Source: a candidate division KSB1 bacterium (GTDB taxonomy: Bacteria; Zhuqueibacterota; Zhuqueibacteria; Residuimicrobiales; Krinioviventaceae). Taken from it: 51,723 nt of DNA. A program made the translations under genes and the position numbers. The notes beneath the pieces were generated by a model. The model saw only the letters and a list, made by a program, of their open reading frames with translations. It was not told the DNA's origin and searched no databases. Shown piece after piece: positions 1 through 9,094 of this stretch (the first letter of the stretch is position 1; each line of letters opens with the position of its first letter). The DNA is taken from assembly GCA_034505495.1 (NCBI GenBank), contig JAPDQV010000011.1, forward strand, positions 33,747 to 85,469, in the 5' to 3' direction.

Positions 1-179
1 TTTAGCGAAGCTACAACGCCGAGTGTGGTAATGGTCGAAACAAAAAGCTGCCAGTAGCCCAAATCGACCTTTCCGTACAGCCGCGTAAGCACCGGCGTGA
101 GAAGAAAGGCAATCATGTGAGCGGCTGCGGTACCGGAGATCAGCTTGAGGACGTTTTTGCCGAACTCGGATTTGATCAT
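1..179 (-). CDS. Oligosaccharide flippase (Wzx-like), N-terminal part
   Basis: Only the first 59 or so codons lie in the window; the gene runs off the left edge. The ATG (179-177) overlaps the TGA of the epimerase-like gene upstream in an ATGA junction, so the two are translationally coupled. The visible protein begins MIKSEFGKNVLKLISGTAAA and continues with a hydrophobic helix ending in LTPVLTRLYG. This matches the opening helix of Wzx/RfbX polysaccharide exporters of the MATE-like MVF clan, which move undecaprenyl-linked repeat units across the inner membrane. Its position at the end of a glycosyltransferase operon supports the call. The rest of the protein cannot be examined. Confidence 0.82.
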   Translation of the reverse strand, partial: MIKSEFGKNVLKLISGTAAAHMIAFLLTPVLTRLYGKVDLGYWQLFVSTITTLGVVASL

Positions 180-1165
180 AGACGATTCAGCTGCTTGAGG
201 GCGCGATATTTTACCGCATACATTCGCAGAATGTTGCGTGGACGGTCGTAGCTCTTGAAATGTTCAGCCCAGCGCTGAAACTCGGCGTCGCCGGTGAGTT
301 TGTGAAAGAGACGAAGCTGGGTGACGACCAGTCGAAGATAACCGATCGTCGCCGGATCAGGGTCGGGATAAAACGGCTCGCGACAATAATTGTAACGCAT
401 CCACCAGCCGAGATCGTATCGAGGCAACCAGGCCTTGGCGGAGCGAACGCCTGCATCGAAGAGCTCTTTGGCCTTGGGGTGACGCAGAACGCGTACAAGG
501 TCATACAGTCCGCAGAGCGAAAAGAAAAAACCGTCCAGTACCATGGTGGGAAACGGCGCGGGATATTCCTCATAAAAGGGTCCGACATCGGTAAAGGTCG
601 TCACTCCGCCTTCGGCCGCGGGAATTTCAAAGATTTTGATCGCCTCCTTTGCTGCATCCAGATATTTGTGCAGGCGCGTGATCTGCCATCCGCGCAGGAG
701 GATAGAAATGCCGCGGCTTTGGGCGAACGCCGACGGCCAGGGTTGATTGATTCGATATTCCGGTTTGGGGACGTCGGTCAGCCAGTAAACCCCCTTTTCA
801 TCCTCGATGCTGTTGTCGTAAAACCAATCGACGATGGCCATAAATCGGTGCTTATCCTCTACCGAACGCGTCTTGAGCCAGGTATGATAAACCGCCAGTC
901 CCCATTGTCCTATGGAAATCGGGTAGTAGATCATGCGCGGCTCGGCCACATCGATATAGGAGGGAATGATGGGGATGCCGTCTTCGTCAAAGTGAAAGTC
1001 CTGACTATGCCCTGCCAACAGCTCTTTTTCGTCCATCAGGAAATAATACTCGCCCAGCTGCAGGCTGTGCAGATCCTCAGACAGGCGGTAGATCTCGGCA
1101 TCGCGCGTAAGATCTCTGAACAGCTTGCGCGACATAAAGGCGATTTTTTTCAGACGCGAAGCCAT
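176..1165 (-). CDS. D-glucuronyl C5-epimerase-like protein
   Basis: The 329-residue protein resembles the catalytic (C-terminal) domain of D-glucuronyl C5-epimerases, the alpha/alpha-barrel enzymes that convert glucuronic to iduronic acid in heparan-type chains. The most telling stretch is WPSAFAQSRGISILLRGW around residues 143-160, the region that carries the family signature near W-S-A-M-x-Q-G. Further aromatic-rich segments (YYPISIGQWGL near 80, PTMVLDGFFFSLCGLYD near 207) also fit. No signal peptide is visible, so it is probably cytoplasmic. An SD-like GAGG precedes the ATG. It sits between a GT4 glycosyltransferase and a flippase, which suggests it acts on a lipid-linked glycan or is a scaffold of the same fold. 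The substrate is unknown. Confidence 0.75.
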   Translation of the reverse strand: MASRLKKIAFMSRKLFRDLTRDAEIYRLSEDLHSLQLGEYYFLMDEKELLAGHSQDFHFDEDGIPIIPSYIDVAEPRMIYYPISIGQWGLAVYHTWLKTRSVEDKHRFMAIVDWFYDNSIEDEKGVYWLTDVPKPEYRINQPWPSAFAQSRGISILLRGWQITRLHKYLDAAKEAIKIFEIPAAEGGVTTFTDVGPFYEEYPAPFPTMVLDGFFFSLCGLYDLVRVLRHPKAKELFDAGVRSAKAWLPRYDLGWWMRYNYCREPFYPDPDPATIGYLRLVVTQLRLFHKLTGDAEFQRWAEHFKSYDRPRNILRMYAVKYRALKQLNRL

Positions 1166-1174
1166 GGGGCAGCC

Positions 1175-2449
1175 TCAAGCTTTAGTCAGCAGTTGATCGA
1201 ACAGCTTGGCCAATTCTACGGTTTGCCGGCGCCGCGAAAAAAGAAAGCGGTTTTCGCCTGGTTGCCGGCTCAAAAGATCGATGATCTTTTCGGTCATCTC
1301 CGGATCGTCAGGCGCAAGTACGATCCCGGCTTGAGCCGCACGCAGATATTCAGCAGCATCACCGTCGGGCGGTCCGATGCCTAAAATCGGCCGTCCGGCG
1401 CCGAGGTAATCGAAAAGCTTGCTCGTCGGGATGCCTTTGGCATAGGACGTCTCTGGAATCACAAAAAAGAGCAGCGCTGCGCTCACCATGGCCGCTGCGG
1501 CCTGCCGATGCGGCAGATAGCCGTGAAAACGGCAGTGGGGAAGCAACCCTTCTTCAGCCAAGGATCGCCTAACCTCGGAATGGACCGAGCCGTAGAATTC
1601 AACGACCGTCGGCTCTCGGCTTTCCTCGATGATGCGTCTGAAAGCCCGCCATAGGGCAACGGGATTCTGGTTGACCGCCAAATGTCCGGCATGAACGAAG
1701 CGGCGCACGACATCCCTTGGCGCCGGAATAAAGTCTTCCTCATCAAAGCCGTTCGGTATGACAAAATAGTCATTCTCGGCCTTTTTCTGAAAGAGATTTT
1801 TGAGCGTCGGACTGACGGTGACGACGGCCGAAGCGGAGCTCAGGACGGATCGTTCCAATCGGCGATCCAGCTGCAGCGCCGCACAGGTCCGGTGAAGTGT
1901 GTGATAATAAAAAACGTCGGTCCAAGGATCGCGGAAATCGGCAACCCAGGGGCGCCCTGTCTGCTTGGATAAAACTCGCGCAATGAGATGCGCGGTCATC
2001 GGCGGGCCGCTGCTGAACAGCAGATCGACCCCTTGGGCGCGGATTATCTGAGCCCCCGCCTTGACCGCAAACGGCAGCCAGCCGATACGGGCATCCGGTA
2101 TAAAGATGTTGCCGCGGATGAACGCTGCCAGTCGCTGCAATAAAGTCCCCTGAGTGTCTTCGGTCAGCACAAAAGTCGCAATCTTTTCATCGGGTTTTTT
2201 ACCGGTCAGCCGCCGATAAAGGGCATAAGGCTCGAACGAAGAGGTGCGAATGATCCGGAGTCCTGGGGGAACGTCCTGCAGGAGGCTCTCATCCACGGCA
2301 GGGTACTCGCCGTCCGCCACGGTCAATACGATCGGCTCCCAACCGCAAAGCGGCAGGTATTTACAGAACTTGAGCACTCTCTGCACGCCCGGCCCGCCCG
2401 CAGGCGGCCAGTAATAGCTGATCACCAGGACTTTTTTGCGCTTCGCCAT
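1175..2449 (-). CDS. Glycosyltransferase family 4
   Basis: This 424-residue GT-B fold glycosyltransferase most likely transfers a sugar from a nucleotide donor to the growing lipid-linked glycan on the cytoplasmic face of the membrane. The N-terminal acceptor domain opens with the glycine-rich loop YYWPPAGGPGVQR (residues 12-24), a hallmark of GT4 enzymes of the WbuB/WbnK type. The C-terminal donor domain has a SKLFDYLGAGRPILGIG segment near residue 345, where the family places the donor-binding glutamate/aspartate region. The gene lies 9 bp after asnB and 9 bp before the epimerase-like gene, within one operon. The SD before the ATG is weak. Donor and acceptor cannot be inferred. Confidence 0.88.
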   Translation of the reverse strand: MAKRKKVLVISYYWPPAGGPGVQRVLKFCKYLPLCGWEPIVLTVADGEYPAVDESLLQDVPPGLRIIRTSSFEPYALYRRLTGKKPDEKIATFVLTEDTQGTLLQRLAAFIRGNIFIPDARIGWLPFAVKAGAQIIRAQGVDLLFSSGPPMTAHLIARVLSKQTGRPWVADFRDPWTDVFYYHTLHRTCAALQLDRRLERSVLSSASAVVTVSPTLKNLFQKKAENDYFVIPNGFDEEDFIPAPRDVVRRFVHAGHLAVNQNPVALWRAFRRIIEESREPTVVEFYGSVHSEVRRSLAEEGLLPHCRFHGYLPHRQAAAAMVSAALLFFVIPETSYAKGIPTSKLFDYLGAGRPILGIGPPDGDAAEYLRAAQAGIVLAPDDPEMTEKIIDLLSRQPGENRFLFSRRRQTVELAKLFDQLLTKA

Positions 2450-2458
2450 GAACTGTTT

Positions 2459-4402
2459 TTAACCGCAGTATCGTTTCAGATCAAACTCTTTTTTCACAAA
2501 AGCGTCGCTTTCCAAAAACATCTGCTTCCAAATGTAAAAACCGGTCAATACCCAAAGCAGATTGTAATGCCAGCGAAGACGCGGATGCGGTTTCGCATCC
2601 AAAACGGTGCGGATAAAGTCGTAATTGAAAATCCCGTCCCTCTCGATTTTTGCGCGGGTCAACACGGCCTCGGCAGTCGATTTCAAGTCCTTTTGGAACT
2701 GCAGATAGGGGTTGAAGGTAAAGCCCCATTTTTTCTTGCGGATGATTTTTTCCGGCAGATAGGGAGCCATGGCTTTGCGCAGCAGGCCTTTGGTTTTTCC
2801 GCCCAGCATTTTCAAGCGACTGGGGATTGAAAAGCCAAAGCGCACCAGATCGAGATCGAGAAAAGGAACGCGCTCTTCGAGCGAATGCGCCATGCTCATG
2901 CGGTCTTCCACCAACAGATAGTCGTTGACCATTTTCGACGAGAATTCGACGGCAAAGATTTGATCGAGCGGCGACAGCCCGCCATAGCGCTCGAACAACG
3001 GTGCAAACTCGCGCTCGATCGGCTGCAGGGTCTGCTGCAAAAATGTCGGAGCGTAGATGCGGCGCCAGAGAGGGAGGTCGTAATCCCAAACGTTACGCAG
3101 AATCAGGTAAAATTTGCGCAGATTGCCGACCGAAACCGCAGCCTGCAGACCTCGGCGCACTTCGTCCCATTTGGCCGGAAGAAGCCTGGTTTGCGCACGA
3201 TAGAGCAGGAGGGCGAGCTTGGCGCCGATTGCGGCATCGAACTCTTGCGGAACGACCGCCAGCAGGCGATTGAACGGCAGGGTGAGGCGATGGATGTCGT
3301 AGCCGGCAAACAGCTCATCGCCGCCGAGACCGCCGAGCACCACTTTGACGTGCTGCGAAACAAACTCGGACATGGCAAAGCCCTGCAGGAGATTAATCTT
3401 GGGCTCTTCTGCATGCCAAATCACCTCCGGCATGCGGCGCATGGGATTCATATCCAGTTTGAGCGAATGATGGATCGTTCCGTACCGTTCGGCAGTGAGC
3501 AGCGCATCTTCATTTTCATCGGTCGGCTCGTTAAAGCCGAGGGTAAAGGTGCGGATTTCCCGCACACCCGCTTCGTGCATCATGGCTACAATGGAGCCGG
3601 AATCTAGGCCGCCGGATAGATAGACGCCGATCGGCACGTCGCTGACCAATTGACGTTCCACCGCCTGACGCAGTCGGAGCGGGATCTCCTGCAGCCAATC
3701 CGCGATGTCCCGCCGCTCTTCGATGCGCGGTTCAAGAACAAAGTATCGTTGCAAAGCAATAACTTGGCCGTCTTCGACGATCAGGTAATGGGCCGGCGGA
3801 AGCTTTCGGATGCCTGCGGCAAGCGTCTCGTCGGTTTGATTGTAACGGAGATTGATTTGATGATGCAGCGCCTGAGGGTTGAGCTTTCGCTCTACCGCGG
3901 GGTGCAGCAGGATCGCCTTGTACTCGGAGGCAAAGACAAAGAGGCCGGGACGAGAGAAATAGTGCAGGGGCTTGACGCCGAAATGGTCGCGCGCCAGAAT
4001 CAACCGCGGCCGCGCGCCGCGCCTGTCCAGGATGGCAAAGGCAAAAATCCCGTTAAGGCGGATAAAGGCATCCGGTCCGTCCAATTCATACAAACGCAGG
4101 ATGACTTCGGTATCCGATTTCGTGTAAAACGTTGCCCCCCGATCGAGCAATTCGCGGCGCAGCTCGCGATAATTGTAGATTTCGCCGTTATAGACAATCG
4201 CCAGCGTGCGGTCGTCGTTAAAAATCGGCTGGTTGCCGGTTGCCAAGTCAATGATGCTGAGTCGACGATGGCCGAGACAAACGTCGCCGGCCTGATAGAC
4301 TGCCTCGTGATCCGGTCCGCGATGCGCCAGCAGGCGGCACATGGCGGTAACGAGCGCCTGATTCTGACGCCCTTTCTCCATTACGCCGCAGATGCCGCAC
4401 AT
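2459..4402 (-). CDS. asnB: Asparagine synthase (glutamine-hydrolysing) / amidotransferase
   Basis: This is a two-domain amidotransferase. The N-terminal class II glutaminase releases ammonia from glutamine; the C-terminal PP-loop domain adenylates a carboxylate (aspartate or a sugar acid) and amidates it. The frame is open further upstream (to 4495), but I start at ATG 4402 because it gives MCGICGV, placing the catalytic Cys at position 2, and because TGAGGA lies just upstream. Visible motifs are LAHRGPD, YNGEIYNY and SDTEV in the glutaminase domain, and the PP-loop SGGLDS at about residues 263-268. At 647 residues it has the length of the AsnB/WbpS type. In polysaccharide clusters such enzymes often amidate uronic acids (WbpS-like), which would suit the neighbouring C5-epimerase-like gene. 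Ordinary asparagine synthesis is equally possible. Confidence 0.92.
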   Translation of the reverse strand: MCGICGVMEKGRQNQALVTAMCRLLAHRGPDHEAVYQAGDVCLGHRRLSIIDLATGNQPIFNDDRTLAIVYNGEIYNYRELRRELLDRGATFYTKSDTEVILRLYELDGPDAFIRLNGIFAFAILDRRGARPRLILARDHFGVKPLHYFSRPGLFVFASEYKAILLHPAVERKLNPQALHHQINLRYNQTDETLAAGIRKLPPAHYLIVEDGQVIALQRYFVLEPRIEERRDIADWLQEIPLRLRQAVERQLVSDVPIGVYLSGGLDSGSIVAMMHEAGVREIRTFTLGFNEPTDENEDALLTAERYGTIHHSLKLDMNPMRRMPEVIWHAEEPKINLLQGFAMSEFVSQHVKVVLGGLGGDELFAGYDIHRLTLPFNRLLAVVPQEFDAAIGAKLALLLYRAQTRLLPAKWDEVRRGLQAAVSVGNLRKFYLILRNVWDYDLPLWRRIYAPTFLQQTLQPIEREFAPLFERYGGLSPLDQIFAVEFSSKMVNDYLLVEDRMSMAHSLEERVPFLDLDLVRFGFSIPSRLKMLGGKTKGLLRKAMAPYLPEKIIRKKKWGFTFNPYLQFQKDLKSTAEAVLTRAKIERDGIFNYDFIRTVLDAKPHPRLRWHYNLLWVLTGFYIWKQMFLESDAFVKKEFDLKRYCG

Positions 4403-4573
4403 AGGTTCCTCAAAGGATGCAATCCAAGTGAGCGGACAGTCGATACCTTGGTCGGCACGCTGATTCCGTATTCCCAAGCCGACTCTGTTTCGCAAAAGCT
4501 GATCCGAATACGCGGCCGCACCGAAAGAGGGATCCTATTTTCATCAAACGCACCAGTTCGTTAAAAAGAACGT

Positions 4574-7072
4574 TCATTTTGCGGAACCTTTGGCCGCTGC
4601 GAGTCTCTTTCTCAACTCGGGAAAAAGCGTCGCGATCAGCAGCAAATAAACGATACCGTTGGCAATTCCGGTCATGGCGACGCTGATCTTGTACGAACGC
4701 GGCTCGAGTTTGAAGGAAATCGTGCTTTCTCCCTCCGGAAGGACCACGCCGCGCAGAATATGGTTGACTTTGTAAATCTCTGTTGGGCGTCCGTTTACGA
4801 CGGCCTTCCAGCCGGCGGGGTAATAGATTTCGCTCAACACCAACAGCGTCGGCTGGTCGCTAAAGACTTTGAGATCGATGTAATTGGGCTCATAGCGGGT
4901 TACTTGGGCGCTCCATCGGCTCGGCGTGCGGATTTCCGCCGAGACGGGCTTTTCGACGATGGCGATAGAATCGGGCCGGAAGGAGGCCTGATTCAGTCGC
5001 GCCAACCGGCGATCCCGCTCGGGAATGACCTCGATTTTGCCGACGCAGAAGGCGCGCGGCAGGGCGCCGCGGTTGCGGTAAACCCTCAGCTTTTGCGCCG
5101 GATCATAGTAGATGCTGTCGAGTCGCGGATGCGTCAAAGGTTGCGGAGAGATCAAATAGCGCGCGTTCAGCATATCGACCAGATTCCAGTTGATCGGCAG
5201 CTGCGTGTTGCCGAATTCCGGATCGGTTCCCTGCAGCAGGCAGCTTTCGCGCACATCCTGATAAATGCGCAGCTTGGCCGGGTGATAGCCTTCGATCGAC
5301 TGATGAAAATAGGCCCAGTGCGCGTCGCCGCCGAGATCGCCGAGCGGGTAAACGCGATGCGGTTCCGGATCGCGGCGAATGACGCGGTCGATCTCGGTTT
5401 CGCGGAAATAGGCGTCGAATTCGCTTTGCGGCACCAGGTCGCGCATGTATCGGTTGCAGATAGGCAGAAGGTCTATCAAACTAACAATCAGGATGAGAAT
5501 CGCCAACGCCGTGCCTGACAGTGCTTTTTTCAGATAGGCGACGACGATCGCAAATGCGGCCGTTACCAGCGCCAGCATACGCAGTGCGTCGCCCTTGAGC
5601 AGATCAAAGCGGGCGGCTTTGAGCAGCCGGATGATCTCAGGATTGTAGCTTCTTGCTTCCTCAGGCCGCAGCAGGGCCAACTGTTGACGAAGCAGGAGAG
5701 GCGCAATACCCAACAGCGCCAAAATGCCGAAAATGATCGCCGCCGTTTTGAGGAGCTTTTGGGTCTCGCTTTCTTTTAGACGGCTCATAAAAGCGTTCAA
5801 CCCAAAACCGGCCAGGACGGAAACGCTGAACATGACTAGAACGACGATCATGGTCGGCACACGAAATTTATTAAAGAACGGCACCCAATCGAAAAAGAGA
5901 CGGTAGACGAGGGGGAAATGACGGCCGAAAGCCAGCAAAAGGGAGAGCAGCATCATCGCCGTAAGCGCTTTGACCTCGCCGCGGCGCAGGCAGAGCCCAA
6001 TTCCCGCCAGCGCAAAAAAGATGGTGACAACGCCCATATAGTCGGTCGTCGAAGTGAAAGGCATGTGACCCCAATATCCGGGGATGACGCGATTTTGAAG
6101 CTGCGGCACGGCGTCGCCGGTGTAGAGCTGGGAAGAATGGCCGCCCCAAAAGCGCGGGATGATAAAATTGTACATTTCTCCCGGATGCAGCGACCATTGG
6201 GTGGCGTAATCAAGATCCAAACCGGTAGAACCTTCCTCCCCGGTACCGCCGCGGATCGAGTATTTGCTGTATTCCTGCACCTGCAGCACATGAAAAGCGG
6301 ACATGGCGGCGCCGACGCCCAACGCAACCGCCGTCAATACGATGCGCAGGGCGGCTGCAGAGGACCGTTTCTCTTTGAAAAGCCGGTAAAGCTCGACCAC
6401 GCCGAAAAAGCACAGCGCGAGAACGAGATAAAAGACGATCTGATAATGTCCCGCCCGCACGGCCAGGCTGAATCCGATGGTAAAAAGTAAAAAGTTGAGC
6501 AGATCGGCTTTGCGCATCCAGCGCAAAAAGAGAAAGATGACCAGCGGCATGAGGAGAATCGTCTGCACTTTGCCGTTATGGCCGGCTTCCAGTAAGCCGA
6601 CAAGGTTGGGCCACCAAACGAAAGCAACTGCCGAGAACGAGGCAGGCAAAGTCGAGACGCCGAGAGTTCGCATCAACAAGATCATGCCGACGGCTCCGAT
6701 CAGATAATATAGCGCCTGCCATTTGATCACCCACGCCAAAGCGTCGAGAAGATAACGGGCAGGCTGTTCGAAGGGCGGCCAAAGGGAGATGAGATGTGCC
6801 GGCATACCGGAAAAGACGTTGTTAGCCCACAACGGCGTATAGGAATACTGTTTGCGCGCCTCGAGGATCGAATGGGCGTTGCCTTTCCAGGCGATGATGT
6901 CGCTGCTCGGCGGGATCTTGTTCTCGAAAACGATGGGGAAAAAGTAAATCAGAATCAGGATGAAAAACAGCCCGGCCGCTATAAGGACCTCTCGAGTGGG
7001 CGTCCAGGTAATGAGCGGCTTGGAATCGACTTTTTTGACCGGCGTCGGCTTTTTAGATGTTTTTTTGGCCAT
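4574..7072 (-). CDS. YfhO-family multispanning membrane protein (GT-C like)
   Basis: This 832-residue polytopic membrane protein matches the YfhO family (bacterial membrane protein YfhO, GT-C-like fold). A lysine-rich cytoplasmic N-terminus (residues 1-25) is followed by about 12 hydrophobic segments up to about residue 540. Next comes a roughly 230-residue soluble, probably periplasmic domain, then a final helix near residue 800 (VAMTGIANGIVYLLLIATLF). YfhO proteins are linked to lipoteichoic acid glycosylation in Firmicutes; in Gram-negatives their job is undefined but they accompany glycan genes. The motifs PPSSDIIAWKG and WANNVFSGMPAHL near residues 55-90 fit the family's first extracytoplasmic loop. 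About 171 bp without a recognised gene separate it from asnB. Confidence 0.85.
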   Translation of the reverse strand: MAKKTSKKPTPVKKVDSKPLITWTPTREVLIAAGLFFILILIYFFPIVFENKIPPSSDIIAWKGNAHSILEARKQYSYTPLWANNVFSGMPAHLISLWPPFEQPARYLLDALAWVIKWQALYYLIGAVGMILLMRTLGVSTLPASFSAVAFVWWPNLVGLLEAGHNGKVQTILLMPLVIFLFLRWMRKADLLNFLLFTIGFSLAVRAGHYQIVFYLVLALCFFGVVELYRLFKEKRSSAAALRIVLTAVALGVGAAMSAFHVLQVQEYSKYSIRGGTGEEGSTGLDLDYATQWSLHPGEMYNFIIPRFWGGHSSQLYTGDAVPQLQNRVIPGYWGHMPFTSTTDYMGVVTIFFALAGIGLCLRRGEVKALTAMMLLSLLLAFGRHFPLVYRLFFDWVPFFNKFRVPTMIVVLVMFSVSVLAGFGLNAFMSRLKESETQKLLKTAAIIFGILALLGIAPLLLRQQLALLRPEEARSYNPEIIRLLKAARFDLLKGDALRMLALVTAAFAIVVAYLKKALSGTALAILILIVSLIDLLPICNRYMRDLVPQSEFDAYFRETEIDRVIRRDPEPHRVYPLGDLGGDAHWAYFHQSIEGYHPAKLRIYQDVRESCLLQGTDPEFGNTQLPINWNLVDMLNARYLISPQPLTHPRLDSIYYDPAQKLRVYRNRGALPRAFCVGKIEVIPERDRRLARLNQASFRPDSIAIVEKPVSAEIRTPSRWSAQVTRYEPNYIDLKVFSDQPTLLVLSEIYYPAGWKAVVNGRPTEIYKVNHILRGVVLPEGESTISFKLEPRSYKISVAMTGIANGIVYLLLIATLFPELRKRLAAAKGSAK

Positions 7073-7095
7073 AGACCACCTGCCTTTTGGTTATC

Positions 7096-8133
7096 TCAAT
7101 GATAGTATCGTTTGACGAACCCTGTGTATTCACCTTGTTTTAAAATGACCCGTCTGAACCAGGCGATGCTGAATCCGAGGCCGTAGCCGAAAATTTGAAT
7201 GGGGATGACGATAGGCACCAGCAGCCCGACGATCGGATTTTTATAGCGCCGCGCTGCGTCGATGCCGGAAAACAGAAGGAGAAGAACTGCCGTACCGAGA
7301 GCGACGCACCAAAGCTTTGCCGCGAGGGGTAGGAAGAGCGCCGATACGGTCAATAAGACAAATCCCCACAACGCCAAGGCTGGGACGGCATGTAAAGGCT
7401 CCAGCATACTGCGGTCGACCATAGCCAGATTGATACGCGCGGCTCCCCAATTAAAGACTTGCCGGAAAAACTTGCGCAGCGAGGTGCGGCGCTTGTGATA
7501 AACCACTGCTTCCTCCAAAAGGGCGACTTTGGCGCCGCTCTTGAGAATGCGCCGACTGAACTCGATATCCTGACCGTGACGCAGCGAGCCGAAACCGCCG
7601 ATCTTTTCCACTACCCTCCTGTGGACGCCCATGTTGAAGCTGCGGGGGTAAAATTTTGCCAGACTTTTTTTTCGTCCGCGCATGCCGCCGGTGGTCAAAA
7701 AGGAGGTCATCGAATAATTGATGGCCAGAAGAAGCGGTGCAAAGTCGGCCCGCGCGTCGTCGCGGCCGCCAAAGGCATCGAGCTGCTCGTCGGTGCGAAA
7801 AGCGTCGTAAATGATCCCCAGCCATTCGGGCGGAGCAATACAGTCCGAATCGATAAAGACAAACACTTGGCCGCGGGCAGCCGCCATACCGGCGTTGCGG
7901 GCCGCGCCGGGGCCTTGGCGCTCACGGATCAACACTTTGAGATCGAGATCGCTTTCGGCGTGGAACCTGGCGAGCATATCTGCAGTGCCGTCGGTCGATC
8001 CGTCGTCGACGATGATGACCTCGAAGCAGTGTCTGTCGAGCGTCTGCGCCTCCAGCGAAGCCAACAGATCGACGAGTTCCTCTTTGCGATTGAAAACCGG
8101 TACAATGACCGACAAGAACGGCTCGGGACTCAC
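7096..8133 (-). CDS. Glycosyltransferase family 2, membrane-anchored
   Basis: The protein (345 residues) opens with the GT2 nucleotide-binding fold: LSVIVPVFN, then IIVDDGSTDGT near residues 40-50 and the metal-binding DSD at 95-97. A histidine/arginine-rich acceptor segment (FGSLRHGQDIEFSRRILKSG) carries the ED-type catalytic region. Three or four hydrophobic segments follow residue 240 and should anchor it to the inner membrane. The frame is open further upstream, but I place the start at GTG 8133, whose GTGA overlaps the TGA of the preceding GT2 gene. The upstream extension lacks similarity and merely shadows that gene. It probably adds a sugar to a lipid-linked intermediate; the specificity is unknown. 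Confidence 0.87.
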   Translation of the reverse strand: MSPEPFLSVIVPVFNRKEELVDLLASLEAQTLDRHCFEVIIVDDGSTDGTADMLARFHAESDLDLKVLIRERQGPGAARNAGMAAARGQVFVFIDSDCIAPPEWLGIIYDAFRTDEQLDAFGGRDDARADFAPLLLAINYSMTSFLTTGGMRGRKKSLAKFYPRSFNMGVHRRVVEKIGGFGSLRHGQDIEFSRRILKSGAKVALLEEAVVYHKRRTSLRKFFRQVFNWGAARINLAMVDRSMLEPLHAVPALALWGFVLLTVSALFLPLAAKLWCVALGTAVLLLLFSGIDAARRYKNPIVGLLVPIVIPIQIFGYGLGFSIAWFRRVILKQGEYTGFVKRYYH

Positions 8134-9092
8134 GATTCGTTCTCCCAACCGATCCGCTCTTTGATCAGGCTGTTGTCCGGCGCATCGGCGCGAGATTCGG
8201 TAATCATCTCGCCCAACAGCCCGATGGAAAAGAATTGGATCCCCACGATCATCAACAAAAGGCCGAGAAAGAGCAGCGGCCTTTTGCTCAAATGCGCGCC
8301 GAAAAAGATCTTTTGCATGGCCAGAACGGTGAGGATGATAAAGCCGGCCAGACTGGAAAGCATACCCCATGTGCCGAACAGGTGAAGCGGCCGCGATTTG
8401 TAGCGGGTAAGAAAGGTTACGGTAAGCAGATCGAAAGCGCCCCGCAACAGCCGGGCGGCTCCGTACTTGGATCGGCCGTATTTGCGCGCATGATGCTGAA
8501 CCGGCACTTCGGTGACGCGGAATCCGTTGCGATAGGCAATAACCGGAAGATAGCGGTGCAGCTCCCCGTACAGCTTGAACGATTTGACGACGTCGCGGCG
8601 ATAGGCCTTAAGGCCGCAGTTGAAATCGTGCAGACGAATGCCGGAAAACCAGGAGGTGAAACGGTTGTAGATTTTCGATAACAGCCGCTTTGTAAAAGGG
8701 TCCTGCCGCATTACCTTCCAGCCGGAGACCAAATCCCATCCTTCATCCAGTTTTTTTAGGAGTTTGGGGATTTCAGCGGGATCGTCCTGCAGATCAGCAT
8801 CCATTGTCACCACAAAGTTGCCCTGCGCCGCCTGAAAGCCCGCTGCCAGAGCCGCCGCTTTGCCGCAATTGCGACGGAAACGGATCATTTTGAAGCGAGG
8901 ATCAAGGCGGCAGAGCCGGCGGACACGTTCCGCCGAGCCGTCCGTCGAGCCGTCGTCGACAAAGATAATTTCTGCAGGAACATTCAGCTGCGACACGGTT
9001 GCGAGCACGAGACGGCCCAGCTCTTCAATCGACTCTTCCTCGTTCAGCATCGGAATTACGATGGATAATTCGAGCGGCTCGTGGGAATTCAT
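8130..9092 (-). CDS. Polyprenyl-phosphate glycosyltransferase (DPM1/GtrB-like GT2)
   Basis: This 320-residue enzyme is typical of GT2 enzymes that load a sugar onto polyprenyl phosphate. It shows ELSIVIPMLNEEESI at the N-terminus, FVDDGSTDGS at about 45-53, and the DAD metal motif at 98-100 within MDADLQDDP. Two C-terminal transmembrane helices (about 232-256 and 265-290) give the usual GtrB/ArnC topology. The product would be a polyprenyl-P-sugar, used as donor by GT-C enzymes such as the YfhO-like protein encoded two genes downstream. It ends in a GTGA overlap with the next GT2 gene and starts 2 bp after the DUF4292 gene. Confidence 0.9.
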   Translation of the reverse strand: MNSHEPLELSIVIPMLNEEESIEELGRLVLATVSQLNVPAEIIFVDDGSTDGSAERVRRLCRLDPRFKMIRFRRNCGKAAALAAGFQAAQGNFVVTMDADLQDDPAEIPKLLKKLDEGWDLVSGWKVMRQDPFTKRLLSKIYNRFTSWFSGIRLHDFNCGLKAYRRDVVKSFKLYGELHRYLPVIAYRNGFRVTEVPVQHHARKYGRSKYGAARLLRGAFDLLTVTFLTRYKSRPLHLFGTWGMLSSLAGFIILTVLAMQKIFFGAHLSKRPLLFLGLLLMIVGIQFFSIGLLGEMITESRADAPDNSLIKERIGWENES

Positions 9093-9094
9093 GA

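Noticed and set aside
260..1384. 374-codon plus-strand frame across the epimerase-like and GT4 genes
   Set aside because: It is antisense to two genes with recognisable motifs and has no SD or family similarity.
4403..4495. N-terminal extension of asnB
   Set aside because: It would bury the catalytic Cys, which must follow the initiator Met; the internal ATG has a good SD.
8134..8370. N-terminal extension of the GT2 gene ending at 7096
   Set aside because: It only overlaps the preceding GT2 gene in another frame; the GTGA junction at 8133 explains the start.
7459..8385. 308-codon plus-strand frame opposite the two GT2 genes
   Set aside because: It is a complement-strand shadow of the GT2 genes, whose DxD and VDDGSTDG motifs are intact.
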